A stretch of DNA of 64,000 nucleotides from Plumapathes pennacea (GCA_964036295.1 OZ038462.1:16745264-16809263); one strand, 5' to 3'; numbered from the stretch's first letter, positions 52,862 through 61,760 are shown. A program made the numbers and translations. The notes: a model not told the origin generated them from the sequence alone.

Positions 52862-53212
52862 ATGGACTACTACACGAAAATTAAATTATTTTGTGACTAC
52901 ATCTTCAACCACCTTTCAAATAAAAAATCTACTTATGAACTTCAAAAAATAATTGACGAAAAAGACATTGAAATCTACGATTTAAAAATTTGTTGTGCCA
53001 AAAAAGAAAGAAAAATACAAGAATTATACAACGAATTAACGCATCTTCACCAAGAATATTGCAACGTCGAAATGGATTTAAAAGACGTTCATAAAAACAA
53101 CTTAAGATTAATTGAAAAACTTGAAGAAGAAAAAGGAAAACACATTTGCATTGAACAAAAAATCAAAGAAAAAAACATCGACTTACAAAATTTCGTTAGT
53201 AAATTATTTTAA
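52862..53212 (+). CDS. Small coiled-coil protein (unknown)
   Basis: 116 residues, almost entirely charged helix (KKERKIQELYNELTHLHQEY, RLIEKLEEEKGK). Start on GTTAATATATAC then ATG, 26 bp after the polymerase stop. Location downstream of the polymerase is compatible with a replication accessory protein, but this is inference. Confidence 0.55.
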   Translation: MDYYTKIKLFCDYIFNHLSNKKSTYELQKIIDEKDIEIYDLKICCAKKERKIQELYNELTHLHQEYCNVEMDLKDVHKNNLRLIEKLEEEKGKHICIEQKIKEKNIDLQNFVSKLF

Positions 53213-53225
53213 AACGCTAATATAT

Positions 53226-53447
53226 ATGGAAGAAATAATCATACCTATAAAACGAGAAAACATTGTTTCAAAATATTATTTGGAAAATTTAATCATGATT
53301 TTTGTGTTTAAAGAACCATTTGTAAAACCATCATCTTACAAAAACGACAATATTTATTTCAACGCGTTTTTAAATCACATACGAAATTACACAACACGAA
53401 AAACGTCTCTTCAATTGTGTTCAAGCGCGTGTGCAAGACAGTGTTAG
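53226..53447 (+). CDS. Small protein whose C-terminus is encoded in the terminal repeat (unknown)
   Basis: 73 residues from the ATG at 53226, directly on GCTAATATAT. N-terminus MEEIIIPIKRENIVSKYYLE is regular protein-like. The last ~31 codons lie inside the right inverted repeat and end in a Cys-rich SSACARQC. No family recognised. Confidence 0.5.
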   Translation: MEEIIIPIKRENIVSKYYLENLIMIFVFKEPFVKPSSYKNDNIYFNAFLNHIRNYTTRKTSLQLCSSACARQC

Positions 53448-53836
53448 TGTCATTTACGAGTTGAAATTTGTGAATAATATAGTGATTGCAGAGTGGATGA
53501 AATAGCGTAACCGTCAAAAGCTATAAGCGCAATTTTTAAGCAACTAAATTATTTAACCAATCTATATGTTTTAAAAAAAATTTAAATCATATGGTGCCTC
53601 ATTTTTCAATTCTATATGTTTTTTAAAAAATTTAAGTGCGTTTGCAAAAATAAAAATCACTAAAAACTGTGCTGTAAGTAGAGTCGTTTTTTAATGGTAT
53701 ATGTTGTGTTGCAGAGGCGGTGCAAGTGTAACAAATCAAAAAGCTAAGAGCACAGTTTTTTAGCAACTTAATTTATGCCATATTTTGATGAAAATGCGCT
53801 GTAAAGTGCGCTAGAACCGCCAACTCCTATACTACT
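53353..53836. repeat. Right terminal inverted repeat of the Polinton (484 bp)
   Basis: Inverted copy of 34901-35396. Its inner 95 bp also encode the C-terminal end of the small gene at 53226-53447. Confidence 0.92.
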
Positions 53837-53842
53837 CAGGTG
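53837..53842. repeat. Right target-site duplication of the Polinton
   Basis: CAGGTG, identical to 34895-34900. Confidence 0.92.
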
Positions 53843-55807
53843 TAACAATGTCAGCTACAGCTGGCAAACATTGTCAGAAGTGAAAACGGTTTTCATTGCT
53901 AGTAAATCCTATAAAGCAATCCAGGATTAAATCTAAGTTTAGTTCAGGTTTTTGCAGCACATGCTAAGTCCCATGGGACTACTAATCATATTGATCATGA
54001 CTGCAATATATAGTCCACACTGAGTTCACTTTGTAGTTGAACTTAATGTTCGAGTTGTTACTTCCGGACCAACATTTTCATTCACTTAAGTTAAAGTTCC
54101 AAGTTTTAAGTTTTACTGGCCCTCCCAAGTAATAGGCAACTAGCTAGACACGCAGCATTTTGGCCTGACTCTCAGTCTCCAGGGGTCGCGGGTGAGTCAT
54201 GCATTGGGTTGGAGACCACGTTTCCAGGTTTTTACCTCAGCAGCAAGGCAGGTCATTTTTCCCTGGTTTTTCGTGGCCGGCAACTCACCCACTCAATATT
54301 AATAATTATAGCTTAACAATGTTACAATATTTTGCAGTGTTTGATTCGTTATATAGGACTGTTATTCGCCATTTTTTGTGTATGAAAATTAAGGGGCCCA
54401 GCACTGCATTAAAGGTTCATAACATCGTTACCGGTCACCCAGTGTGAACTATAATTGCAATGTTAAGCACTAAATGAACTGTTTTGACCTACAGGTCACA
54501 ATAAACCAGCATATTGCATTATCAACTGTTTTCCTGGTCAATTAGCCTTTTAGTAGACCAACGGACTCCTGAGAGCCTGGGAACAAATTTAGCAGATTTC
54601 TGCGGGTCTAATAATTCCTAACTGATTCCTACGGGTATATTGATCAGGTACGATTCCTAAGGATTAAATTTCGGAACCAACCGATTCCTACGGGTCACAA
54701 TAAATCAGCGGGGAAAAATTCATACATTGGGGGGGGGGGGGGGGGGGGGGGTGTCGGAGTATGAATGGAACATCCCTAAGCCGATCAAGCATTTTGACAA
54801 CTGTCACGCTCGCACGGAGCATAATACCAGTAATATATTCACACAGACGCATTGGTCGAGTCTTAAGCCGTGAGAATAAGTATTTTCGTCACAAAGACGG
54901 ATATACTTTCGGCGGAAAAACTTTACAAAACGGCTACAGTATGTACGAGGCCCGTACGAGGCAACAGATGTCATGCACAGTGTAAAGCATAAATCATCAT
55001 TGTTTACGGCTAAACTTTGTCATGGCTTTGGTGTTCCCGGCCTGGTATCTTCCCAAAAGTATTTCGTGTCGACACAGAAAGTTCGTAGGGACTAAATAAT
55101 TAGCGGCGACAGAGTTAGGGTCGATCCGCACTATGGCCAAACTTCTGCTTTGGCTAGGACAATCACAGGCGGCCCAAGCTCGGTGACGAAATGTTGCGCA
55201 ACTCAAAATTATAAGGAAATGTATGGCAATTTTACTGATCCACGGAAAATCATAGAATTTGATATGAAACTCAAATAAACGTTCGCTACCTATTAGTAGT
55301 TCTCTCCCGTGTCCCTTGTATCAATTTAAAGCCCCTGCGGCCAGTATTAGTGGTAGAAATTCCTGCCGATGTTTCCACCCCCAAAAGAGAGAGAAGGCTG
55401 GAAACTCCGTTGGCGAGAGGTCTTCACTCAAGCGCCGATAAATGTGGCCAAAATCTTCCAACGTCAAAAATTTCTCCACCGCGCCATTCCTCGATAAACT
55501 TCCCTCATCATATTGCTGTTTCGGCAGATTCGCGCTACCCTCAAGCTCTCAAATCAAACGACATGGTCTTCAAACTGCCACGATTTTGCGTGCTCTGATG
55601 CTTGACCCGAACGGCTGGACAACTTTTCGTAAAAGCCCAACAGCCGTCCTAAAAGCGTGCTTCCCATTGGTCGAACGACACAATGGCAATTTGATCGGCA
55701 AGCAACGAAACGAAGTCTGTCACAGTAGTGTAGAATTGTTCCTTCAGAGTCACCACCCCAAGTTGTGCTAGCACACCTCGTTAAAAATGGAGTATGACGT
55801 AACCACA
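53843..55807. other. Host flank, no supported gene
   Basis: Contains GATTCCTA(C/A)GG repeats at about 54620-54695, a 23-base G run (54729-54751), a fragment of MITE family 3 (GAGCCTGGGAAC near 54573-54585) and short open frames without features. Confidence 0.4.
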
Positions 55808-55885
55808 AAAATGGGAAACCCCCGTCATAATGAAAAATTGATTTAGAATAATATTGGCTTAAAGAGATTAAGAAAACAAAGAAAG

Positions 55886-56297
55886 ATGCCGACTTTAGAC
55901 GAATTAAGATATGGAAAAAGGTAAAGAGCTTAAAACAAGAGGCAGATGAAAGATGAATAGAAAAACTCTTGAAGAAGCAATAATGAAAGCCGAAGGTGTT
56001 GGACGAGAGGAGCTAAATTTTTCACCAAAGTGTTAAATATGACTGTGATCATGGTGTTAGTAAGAATTCATGCAGAATTTGTAAGCTTTCAATTGTTTGT
56101 GAACACAACAGGAAAATGATATCTTGTAAGAATTGTAGATTCATTAATTTTTTTGACTTTGTTAAGGCTATGAATAACAAGAGAGAAGAGAGGCGAGGAG
56201 GAAATTGACGTGAATGATCTGTTGATGAGAGAAGAATTTCATGAAGTAGGAAATAATTTGAAAACTAGAGGTTATGGGTTCAAGGAGAGAAAATGAA
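55886..56297 (+). pseudogene. EsV-1-7-like Cys/His zinc-repeat protein, frame-broken
   Basis: Coding-like text spread over several frames: MPTLDELRYGK at 55886, MNRKTLEEAIMKAE at 55953, then from 56038 CDHGVSKNSCRICKL and CEHNRKMISCKNC. The C-x-H-x6-7-C-x2-C spacing repeated twice matches the EsV-1-7 cysteine motif known from algal viruses and other elements. A tail with DVNDLLMREEFHEV ends near 56297. At least three one-base shifts are needed to read through. Confidence 0.5.
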
Positions 56298-56428
56298 TGA
56301 GTTGCGTTACTAAATAATTCATAACAAATGACGTTATGAATTTTAATTGTTTTCGCACGAGGTTGTCACATGCTGAAAGAGAGTGTTCACGTGAATATTT
56401 TTAACGTAACAATAGGTAACAATAGACC

Positions 56429-56519
56429 GCATTCCAAAGTTCCCTTACAAATTGAGTCAGTTGATGTAAACATAAAATTTATTTCCAAATTGGCTGGTTG
56501 TTAGGGAGCTTTGGAATGC
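56429..56519. repeat. 91-bp inverted repeat
   Basis: GCATTCCAAAGTTCCCT at the left and AGGGAGCTTTGGAATGC at the right, unrelated middle. Small MITE or hairpin directly before the second GGGAAACCCCC leader. Confidence 0.65.
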
Positions 56520-56613
56520 AAAAAGCGGGGAAACCCCCAAGAGAAAACTTTTGAAATGAAAATTGATTTGAATAATAATAGTTTAAAGATAAGAAATGTA
56601 AAATTTGGAAAGA

Positions 56614-56811
56614 ATGAAAATCGAAGATCTGAAAACTGAAAATTTAAGATTTACAGACTTTGAGACGAAGAAGAACAAAAATGGTGAAAATTTTCACGTT
56701 ATAAAAGTTTACACAGAAGATTCTAATGGAAAGAGTAAACCAATAATTTTAGAGAAGAAAGATGTGACAACTTTTGGTTTGAAAGAATTCTTAAAAGAGA
56801 TGGAACAATAA
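56614..56811 (+). CDS. Small protein of the second cluster (unknown)
   Basis: 65 residues from the ATG at 56614 (the open frame itself extends a few codons upstream). Contains ENLRFTDFETKKNKNGE and a basic C-terminal half; reads like a small beta-rich protein. An overlapping open frame starting at ATG 56556 (MKIDLNNNSLKIRNVKFG) may be its displaced N-terminus. The next gene starts closely downstream in another frame. Confidence 0.4.
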   Translation: MKIEDLKTENLRFTDFETKKNKNGENFHVIKVYTEDSNGKSKPIILEKKDVTTFGLKEFLKEMEQ

Positions 56812-56842
56812 GTCATTTTTATTTTTCAATAATTTTTGGACC

Positions 56843-57628
56843 CTTCTTTAGAGATGAAGCTTGGGTTGAAAAATTTAATGACATTTCAAACTTTATAAGA
56901 ATGTATGTCAATAAACCAGAGATTAAGAAACAAATTGGAAAGAAGCCAGGCGGAACGAGTTTTAAGAAGTTTGATCCTTTGAAAGAGGAACTTGGAGAAG
57001 ATCCAATAATGTTTGTTAGGGTAGGTCATTGTAATGGGAAAGTTTTTAATAAGTTTTATAGCCACGATGGAAAACGATTGACTCCTGATTTTATGCTTGA
57101 TGAGTATTTTGACGTTGATGTCTTTATTAATTCAACAAACGCGTGTTTACAAGTAAGTTTGAAGGAGAATACTGCACAATGTGCTGGTAATCTGAAGCCA
57201 CAGAATAGGGCACAAAGGCCACGGTGGTAGAGGGCATTACCCCTTGATCTACCAAAAAAAAATTGTGAGCTCAAGTAATAGCAGCCATGGACAGCTATGC
57301 CATGCTGACGAGGCCTAATAAGGCCGAAACAGCTGTCCATTGCTGCTATTACTCGGGCTCACATTTTTTTTTTTGGTAGATCAAGGGGTAATGCCCGCTA
57401 CCACCGTGGCCTTTGTGCCCTATTCTGTGGCTTCAGCTTACCAGCACATTGTGCAGTATTCTGATTATGAAAATTAAGCCACATCCCACAAGCCTTACGA
57501 TTTTAAGTTTAAAGGAGGCGATTGTCAGTCTAATGTCAAAGATTAAAGATGGCGAGGTAAAAATCTTTGTTTATAAAGTTGAAAAGCGAAGCCAAAGGCG
57601 AGTAAAAAGGTTTTTAGAAAAAATCTAA
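56843..57628 (+). pseudogene. Gene of the second cluster interrupted by a foldback element (unknown)
   Basis: The frame is open from about 56819 (GPFFRDEAWVEKFND) through the ATG at 56901 and GGTSFKKFDPLKEELGEDPI, PIMFVRVGHCNGKVFNKFY, to the foldback at 57166. Beyond it, coding-like sequence continues from about 57468 (SLKEAIVSLMSKIKDGE) to the stop at 57628, with a basic C-terminus. The two halves are separated cleanly by the 297-bp insertion. Function unknown. Confidence 0.5.
57166..57462. mobile_element. 297-bp foldback/MITE inserted in a gene
   Basis: Almost completely palindromic: AGAATACTGCACAATGTGCT ... and its inverse at the right end, with arms over 100 bp including GGGCATTACCCCTTGATCTA and a poly-A/poly-T centre-proximal block. 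If TA is the target (both ends show TA inside the arms) it could be Tc1/mariner-derived, but the palindrome hides the exact border. Confidence 0.8.
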
Positions 57629-57658
57629 AAATTAATTTTGTTAATTAAGTAGTAGTGC

Positions 57659-57731
57659 GGCTCATGGCATGAGCCACTTTGTATAATTTCGTAGTGTGTT
57701 TATTTTTAACAGTGGCTCATGGCATGAGCCA
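57659..57731. repeat. Two palindromic hairpins at convergent gene ends
   Basis: GGCTCATGGCATGAGCC (57659-57675) and TGGCTCATGGCATGAGCCA (57713-57731), between the plus-strand gene ending at 57628 and the minus-strand gene ending at 57960. Same core CTCATGNCATGAG as the hairpin after the Polinton integrase. Confidence 0.7.
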
Positions 57732-57959
57732 TTTTACATATTTCTATTTTTGAAATAGGAATAAAAGGAGTTAGCGAAAGAACCACCAAATGAATCCACC
57801 AACAACTACGGCGATTGAAGCTAATTTTTCTTTGTGAATTTTTGAGCTCAATGAATCATCAATTTTTGTTGCAGTTACGTTTGCTTTTGAATTTTATGAT
57901 CGTCAATATGATCTGGTTTTACAACACTTTGATATGAATCTTTCTTCGTATTAACTTCT
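57732..57959. other. Intergenic, weak coding-like remnant
   Basis: Minus-strand text resembling a short hydrophilic protein is visible but broken. Nothing can be assigned. Confidence 0.3.
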
Positions 57960-59281
57960 TTAGTCTTCGTTTACTGAATCATTCACTCCAAACTTCATAT
58001 CATTCGTAGCTTTTTGTAATTTGTTGTTATAACCATCGACTCTTCCTGTGTTGATGACTAATTCAGAAGGAAGTAACCAAGTTCCCGGAGTTATGGCAAA
58101 GTCTAATTTTACTTTTGCATTTTGAACAGCCACTTGATATCTTGAAATACTTTTTGAAATGTCTTCTTCGATCACAGCACTTTCAAATATAATCAACATT
58201 TCTTGTTGCGCTTCTTGAACTCCACCTCCATCTCCAACGATCGGATTTCTAACGTTCGCTTGAGCCCCCAAAACGCAATAAACAAATGCTTCGATAATTC
58301 TATTAAGTCTGCCAAGCCCCGCTTTTGTAATCCTTTACCTTTTCTCAAAGCGAACCATTCATGTTGTTTTCCTTTATGCGCAGTGTTTTTAATATAAGAT
58401 ATTATTGGTAATTTATCATCTCGTGTGAAAAACTCAATGAATTTTTCTTGATCTAATATGTTTTTATACTTGCTCTTTTTGTTTTCATCATCCTCTGAAA
58501 ACTTGAGAATATCATTTGGCCACTTGTTATACTTTTCTCTCACAACACCATTGTATGAGTTTTTCCAAATGTAAACGTCACCTAAACCTCCATTAGGCCC
58601 TTTCCATCGAAAATCAGGATTTTTCAATCCAAATTCTTTACACAAAGCTTGATATTTTCCTTTGTCAACAGGATTATTAAACGTGTCAAAAGCATTTGTA
58701 TTAGGCAAAGCAACACCAAGCTCATAAAGGATTCTTCTTATCGTGAAATACACGTGAAACTCAATCAAACTTTGAACTACTTTTGAATAATTTTCATCAA
58801 GACAAATTCCACATCCACAAGTGGCGCACCAAACAGCAAAGCTTAATTGTTGTGACCAAAATGTTATGTCGGGCCCTGCTAACCACTTCTTCACTTGTTT
58901 CAAAGTTTTAAAAGTGAGTGTTTCATCCATAAAAACATTTTTCATCTTTGCGATGAAGAATTTATCAGACGTGACGTAAATGTTCAAATCTGTAGGCACT
59001 GGTTTAGTGGGGCGATTGAAAGGAGTAGGATGGGGGTTATAAGTTTCCGTTCTCAATAATAATGTGAATGGAAATAAAAGTCTTCTTCCTAAATCTACTT
59101 TCAAATCTTCTGAAAATGTTTCTGGATTTACTAAAAAGTTTCCATCTTTCCAAATGATCCTTGTTGCACCTTCTCCATTTTTCAAGTCTTTCCACTCAAT
59201 AGAAAATTTCCCATCTCCATCCCCTTCATCAACAGCTAGAAACTTTTCATCTTTTGCATCAGGGAAATATTTCTTAAACAT
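57960..59281 (-). pseudogene. Large conserved-looking protein of the second cluster, one frame break
   Basis: About 440 codons in two frames. From the ATG at 59281: FSIEWKDLKNGEGATRIIW, a LGRRLLFPFTLLLR segment, WCATCGCGICLDENY and KGPNGGLGDVYIWKNS. The first frame drifts near 58316-58322 (next to a GGGG run), after which the true continuation runs in a second frame to 57960 with NPIVGDGGGVQEAQQE and PGTWLLPSELVINTGRV. I have a general recollection of similar uncharacterised proteins repeated in cnidarian genomes but no function. No enzyme motif is evident. Confidence 0.55.
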
Positions 59282-59291
59282 ATTATAAGCT

Positions 59292-59531
59292 TATCTTTTT
59301 TCCTTTAGTATTTCTTCAACTTTTTCTTGTTTGAGTTTATTTTCTTTTGCAATTCTTTCAACTTCTTCGTGTGACTCAACTTTTATCTTTTCATCACCAG
59401 CAGCATTATGTTGTTGCGGAAACCAAGGATTATTTTGATTTGTTTGGCCTGTATAACCAGTACCAAAGTATCCTTCATTCTTTAGAATGGATAGGGTATT
59501 TATTTGGTTGAAAAATATTTTTTTTACTCAT
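59292..59531 (-). pseudogene. Small charged protein, frame break near the start
   Basis: From the ATG at 59531 the frame shifts by one base in a short T run after about seven codons. The following frame holds NEGYFGTGYTGQTNQNNPWF and a Lys/Glu-rich helical tail to 59292. Compact spacing to the large gene (11 bp) suggests shared transcription. Unknown function. Confidence 0.45.
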
Positions 59532-59696
59532 GGTTTTGTATTTAAATAATACAAAACAATAAACTTTAAATAACATTTTCATATGCTGGAGGAGCACTTG
59601 GTTCAAGTCTTTGGTCTCTATCTCGAGTTCTAATGCTAATGTTTATGTCAATATCTAATTTATCCAATAAATTTTCGAAAGTTATTTTGTCTATAT

Positions 59697-60417
59697 TTAA
59701 GAAGTTTTCGATTGTTGAAGAACTTTCAAAAGCTCTTCTACTAACTTTTTTGTGCTTTGTGATCTTTGTAAGGTTTCTCCCTTTTTTGGAATCTTAAGAA
59801 TTTCTGATCTTTGTGATTCGTAATTATTTCGTTCGTCGTTCATTTTTCTAAACTCTTCCTCAGAGGCGTTTTCATCTGAAAGTGCCTTATTCACCATTTT
59901 ATGAATGCTGCTAATTTTTGATTGACCAAGTGATATTAGCTTTTCGTAAATCGTTAATTTTTTAATTGTTTCCTTATCGAGAGCAATAGTCACGAGAGAT
60001 GTCGCTCCTAAAAGTGGGCCGACTCCATTGAGAGGAGCACTAACAATAACACCAAAACCAGTCCCTGAAATACCTGCTCCAGAAACTGATAAAACTGAAG
60101 CGCCTGCTGAGGAAAATATGTTTACTGTTCTCAACATAGAATGTTTTTTCAATTTTTTGTTTCTCTTCTTGATATCATGTTCCAAGTTCTGTTTCATTGT
60201 TTCAAGAATTCTTGAGCAGACAGATAACCTGGGCCCGGTTGCATAAAACGCTAACGCCAGTGACCAGGCGTTAGTAACAATGGAAATTAATTTATTCCTA
60301 TTGTTATTAACGCCTAGTCCCAGGCGTTAGAGTTTTATGCAACCGGGCCCTGAAAGCGTTAGAATCCTTTGGAATAGCCGGGTATAATGTTTCTTTTTGA
60401 TTAACTTCAGTATTCAT
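59697..60417 (-). pseudogene. Membrane-hairpin protein of the second cluster, interrupted by a MITE
   Basis: Main open part 59697-60197: basic helix (DIKKRNKKLKKHSMLR), a glycine-rich hydrophobic hairpin (SVSGAGISGTGFGVIVSA and GVGPLLGATSLVTIAL), then a long charged helix. An N-terminal piece from the ATG at 60417 (MNTEVNQKETLYPAIPKD) precedes the 120-bp MITE at 60231-60350, after which the same frame resumes. Composition resembles apolipoprotein-L-like pores and the Polinton protein at 36462; homology is not proven. Confidence 0.5.
60231..60350. mobile_element. 120-bp MITE within a gene
   Basis: GGGCCCGGTTGCATAAAACG at the left and its inverse ending AACCGGGCCC at the right, with inner CTAACGCC/GGCGTTAG blocks. 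Non-coding. Removing it leaves the surrounding reading frame intact. Confidence 0.8.
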
Positions 60418-60456
60418 TTTATTGTCATTCAACTTTATACTCTCTTAAATTAATTG

Positions 60457-60885
60457 TCAGTGTGATGAATGATAACTTGGATGAATGACTCCTTTTTGTC
60501 GATCATTGTCTGATAACTTTTTATCTCTAAAAAAGAAAATTTCGATATTGAATTCATTTATTTTGCTTTTCGATGGATTTATTGGTGTCATTCTTATGGT
60601 TTTGTCGTTTTTGGTGAACAACATAGTAGTTGTTTGTTTAACCTTTTCCAAAATGTCATCAGAACCAATGCTATTAACATTTGTACAATGAGAATCGTCG
60701 TCTATTAAATCACATGTTACAGCCATGGATGAGTTAGTGTATAATAAATCACAAAATATTTCTAAAAACGTTGCTCCTTGTATTTGTTTAGCAAGTTTTA
60801 CTTTGGTCTTTGATACTTTTATCAGGATCGACGGATCTTCCTACTCCAGTGGGGCTTAACTTTAACAAAAAATTTGTCTGATACA
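60457..60885 (-). pseudogene. Small protein of the second cluster, one frame break (unknown)
   Basis: Starts at the ATG at 60885 (MYQTNFLLKLSPTGVGRS). The frame shifts near 60825-60840, then continues through LAKQIQGATFLEIF to CDLIDDDSHCTNVNSIGSDD and RMTPINPSKSKINEFNIE, ending at 60457. An internal ATG at 60726 gives an apparent 89-residue ORF. Reads like a small beta-rich structural protein (MTPINPS..INEFNI). No family recognised. Confidence 0.45.
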
Positions 60886-60888
60886 TAT

Positions 60889-61756
60889 TTATGACTTTTT
60901 ATTTTTATTCTTAAATTGTTCAATGACAAAAGTCACGACGAGAAGAATCAATAACCAAGCATGTCTAGAAAGAAAACCAATAGCCTCCCCAGCGGCTTTA
61001 AACAAGAAACTAACTATCGCTCCAACCATTCCAGGAAGAATTTCAGCCAACTTTTTTCCAATCTCTTTGAGACCATTTCCAACACCTTTTGCTACCTTAG
61101 ACAATCCTGCCGTGAGATTTGATACGATAACGCCAATTATAGTTTCCACAGCTGCTAAAACACCAACGACAGATAAGCCATACTTTTTGAAGATATATTT
61201 AACTTTTTCTTTGAGAGATAATCTTTCAAAAAATTTTTCATTTTCTCCTTCTAATCTTTCGTTTCCTTGTTCTATTTCGTTTATTCGTTTCTCAATCCTT
61301 TCTCTATCTTCTGGATTATTGTTTATTTCTTCTCTTAATTCTTCGATTCTTTCTTTGTTTTTTTTTTTTATGGTTGCTTCGCTTTCTTTCCTTACCTTTA
61401 CCACTTTTGCCCTTTGTCTTTCTATTTCTTCTTCTAACTTTTTTCTTTCTTCAGGAGAGGTTGATTTTTCAACTCATTCTCAAGAGTTTTAATCGAATCG
61501 TCTCTTCTTGAAACACGAGCTCTCAATGATTCGTTATCATCTGTCAATTTTTTGATTGTTCTGTTCAACTTGTCGTTCCTTTCTTTTTCCTCTCTTAGTT
61601 CTTTTTCCTTTTTCTTATTCCATTCTATTTTTTGATTGTTCTCATCAATGGTCTCTGTTGTTGTCTTCCCTAACGCATCTCGTAGTTTATCAGATATTTT
61701 ATTTCTTTGTTTCTCGGGTGTTAAGAGCGGATTGCTGTAAATATCGACTATAGGTA
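60889..61756 (-). pseudogene. Coiled-coil membrane protein of the second cluster, one frame break
   Basis: The 5' part (61756 to about 61460) encodes NPLLTPEKQRNKISDKLRDA and a long Lys/Glu/Asp coiled coil. A one-base shift near 61455-61460 leads to the main frame (ATG at 61404): more coiled coil, then KYIFKKYGLSVVGVLAAVET, an amphipathic Gly/Leu/Lys segment (GLSKVAKGVGNGLKEIGKKL), and two hydrophobic helices (MVGAIVSFLFKAAGEAIGFL; WLLILLVVTFVIEQF) with a basic end. Such a stalk-plus-membrane architecture could be a virion fusion/lysis protein or a tape-measure-like protein, but function is unknown. Confidence 0.55.
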
Positions 61757-61760
61757 TGCA

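Larger units (their letters stand above)
34901..53836. mobile_element. Complete Polinton/Maverick (adintovirus-like) element, 18,936 bp
   Basis: Starts 5'-AGTAGTATAGG and ends with its inverted copy CCTATACTACT. Flanked by a perfect 6-bp direct repeat CAGGTG (34895-34900 and 53837-53842). Long inverted repeats, 5'-AG ends, a 6-bp target duplication, a chromodomain integrase, protein-primed polymerase B, packaging ATPase, adenain-like protease and jelly-roll capsid genes are together diagnostic for Polintons. Genes from 46098 down to 35429 run leftward, except the VLTF3-like gene at 35898. Genes from 46185 to 53447 run rightward. Integrity is high: I find only two single-base frame breaks, at 36969-36982 and 39010-39030. 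Confidence 0.96.
55808..61760. other. Second AT-rich compact gene cluster; putative decayed mobile or viral element
   Basis: Base composition shifts to AT-rich with tightly spaced short genes without introns. Plus-strand genes lie left (55886-57628) and minus-strand genes right (57960-61756), meeting at two palindromes. Many frames are broken by one base at or near homopolymers and two genes contain foldback insertions. No inverted repeats, target duplication, polymerase, integrase or capsid gene is visible, so borders are approximate. A leader with GGGAAACCCCC followed by ATGAAAA(A)TTGATTT occurs twice (55813 and 56528). Confidence 0.55.

Noticed and set aside
57056-57340. 94-codon minus-strand open frame in the foldback
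   Set aside because: Product of the palindromic insertion; no protein features.
60923-61492. 189-codon plus-strand open frame
   Set aside because: Antisense shadow of the coiled-coil membrane protein gene on the minus strand.
55808-61760. Second cluster as a second Polinton
   Set aside because: No capsid, ATPase, protease, polymerase or integrase motifs, no shared AT start motif and no inverted repeats like those at 34901 and 53353.
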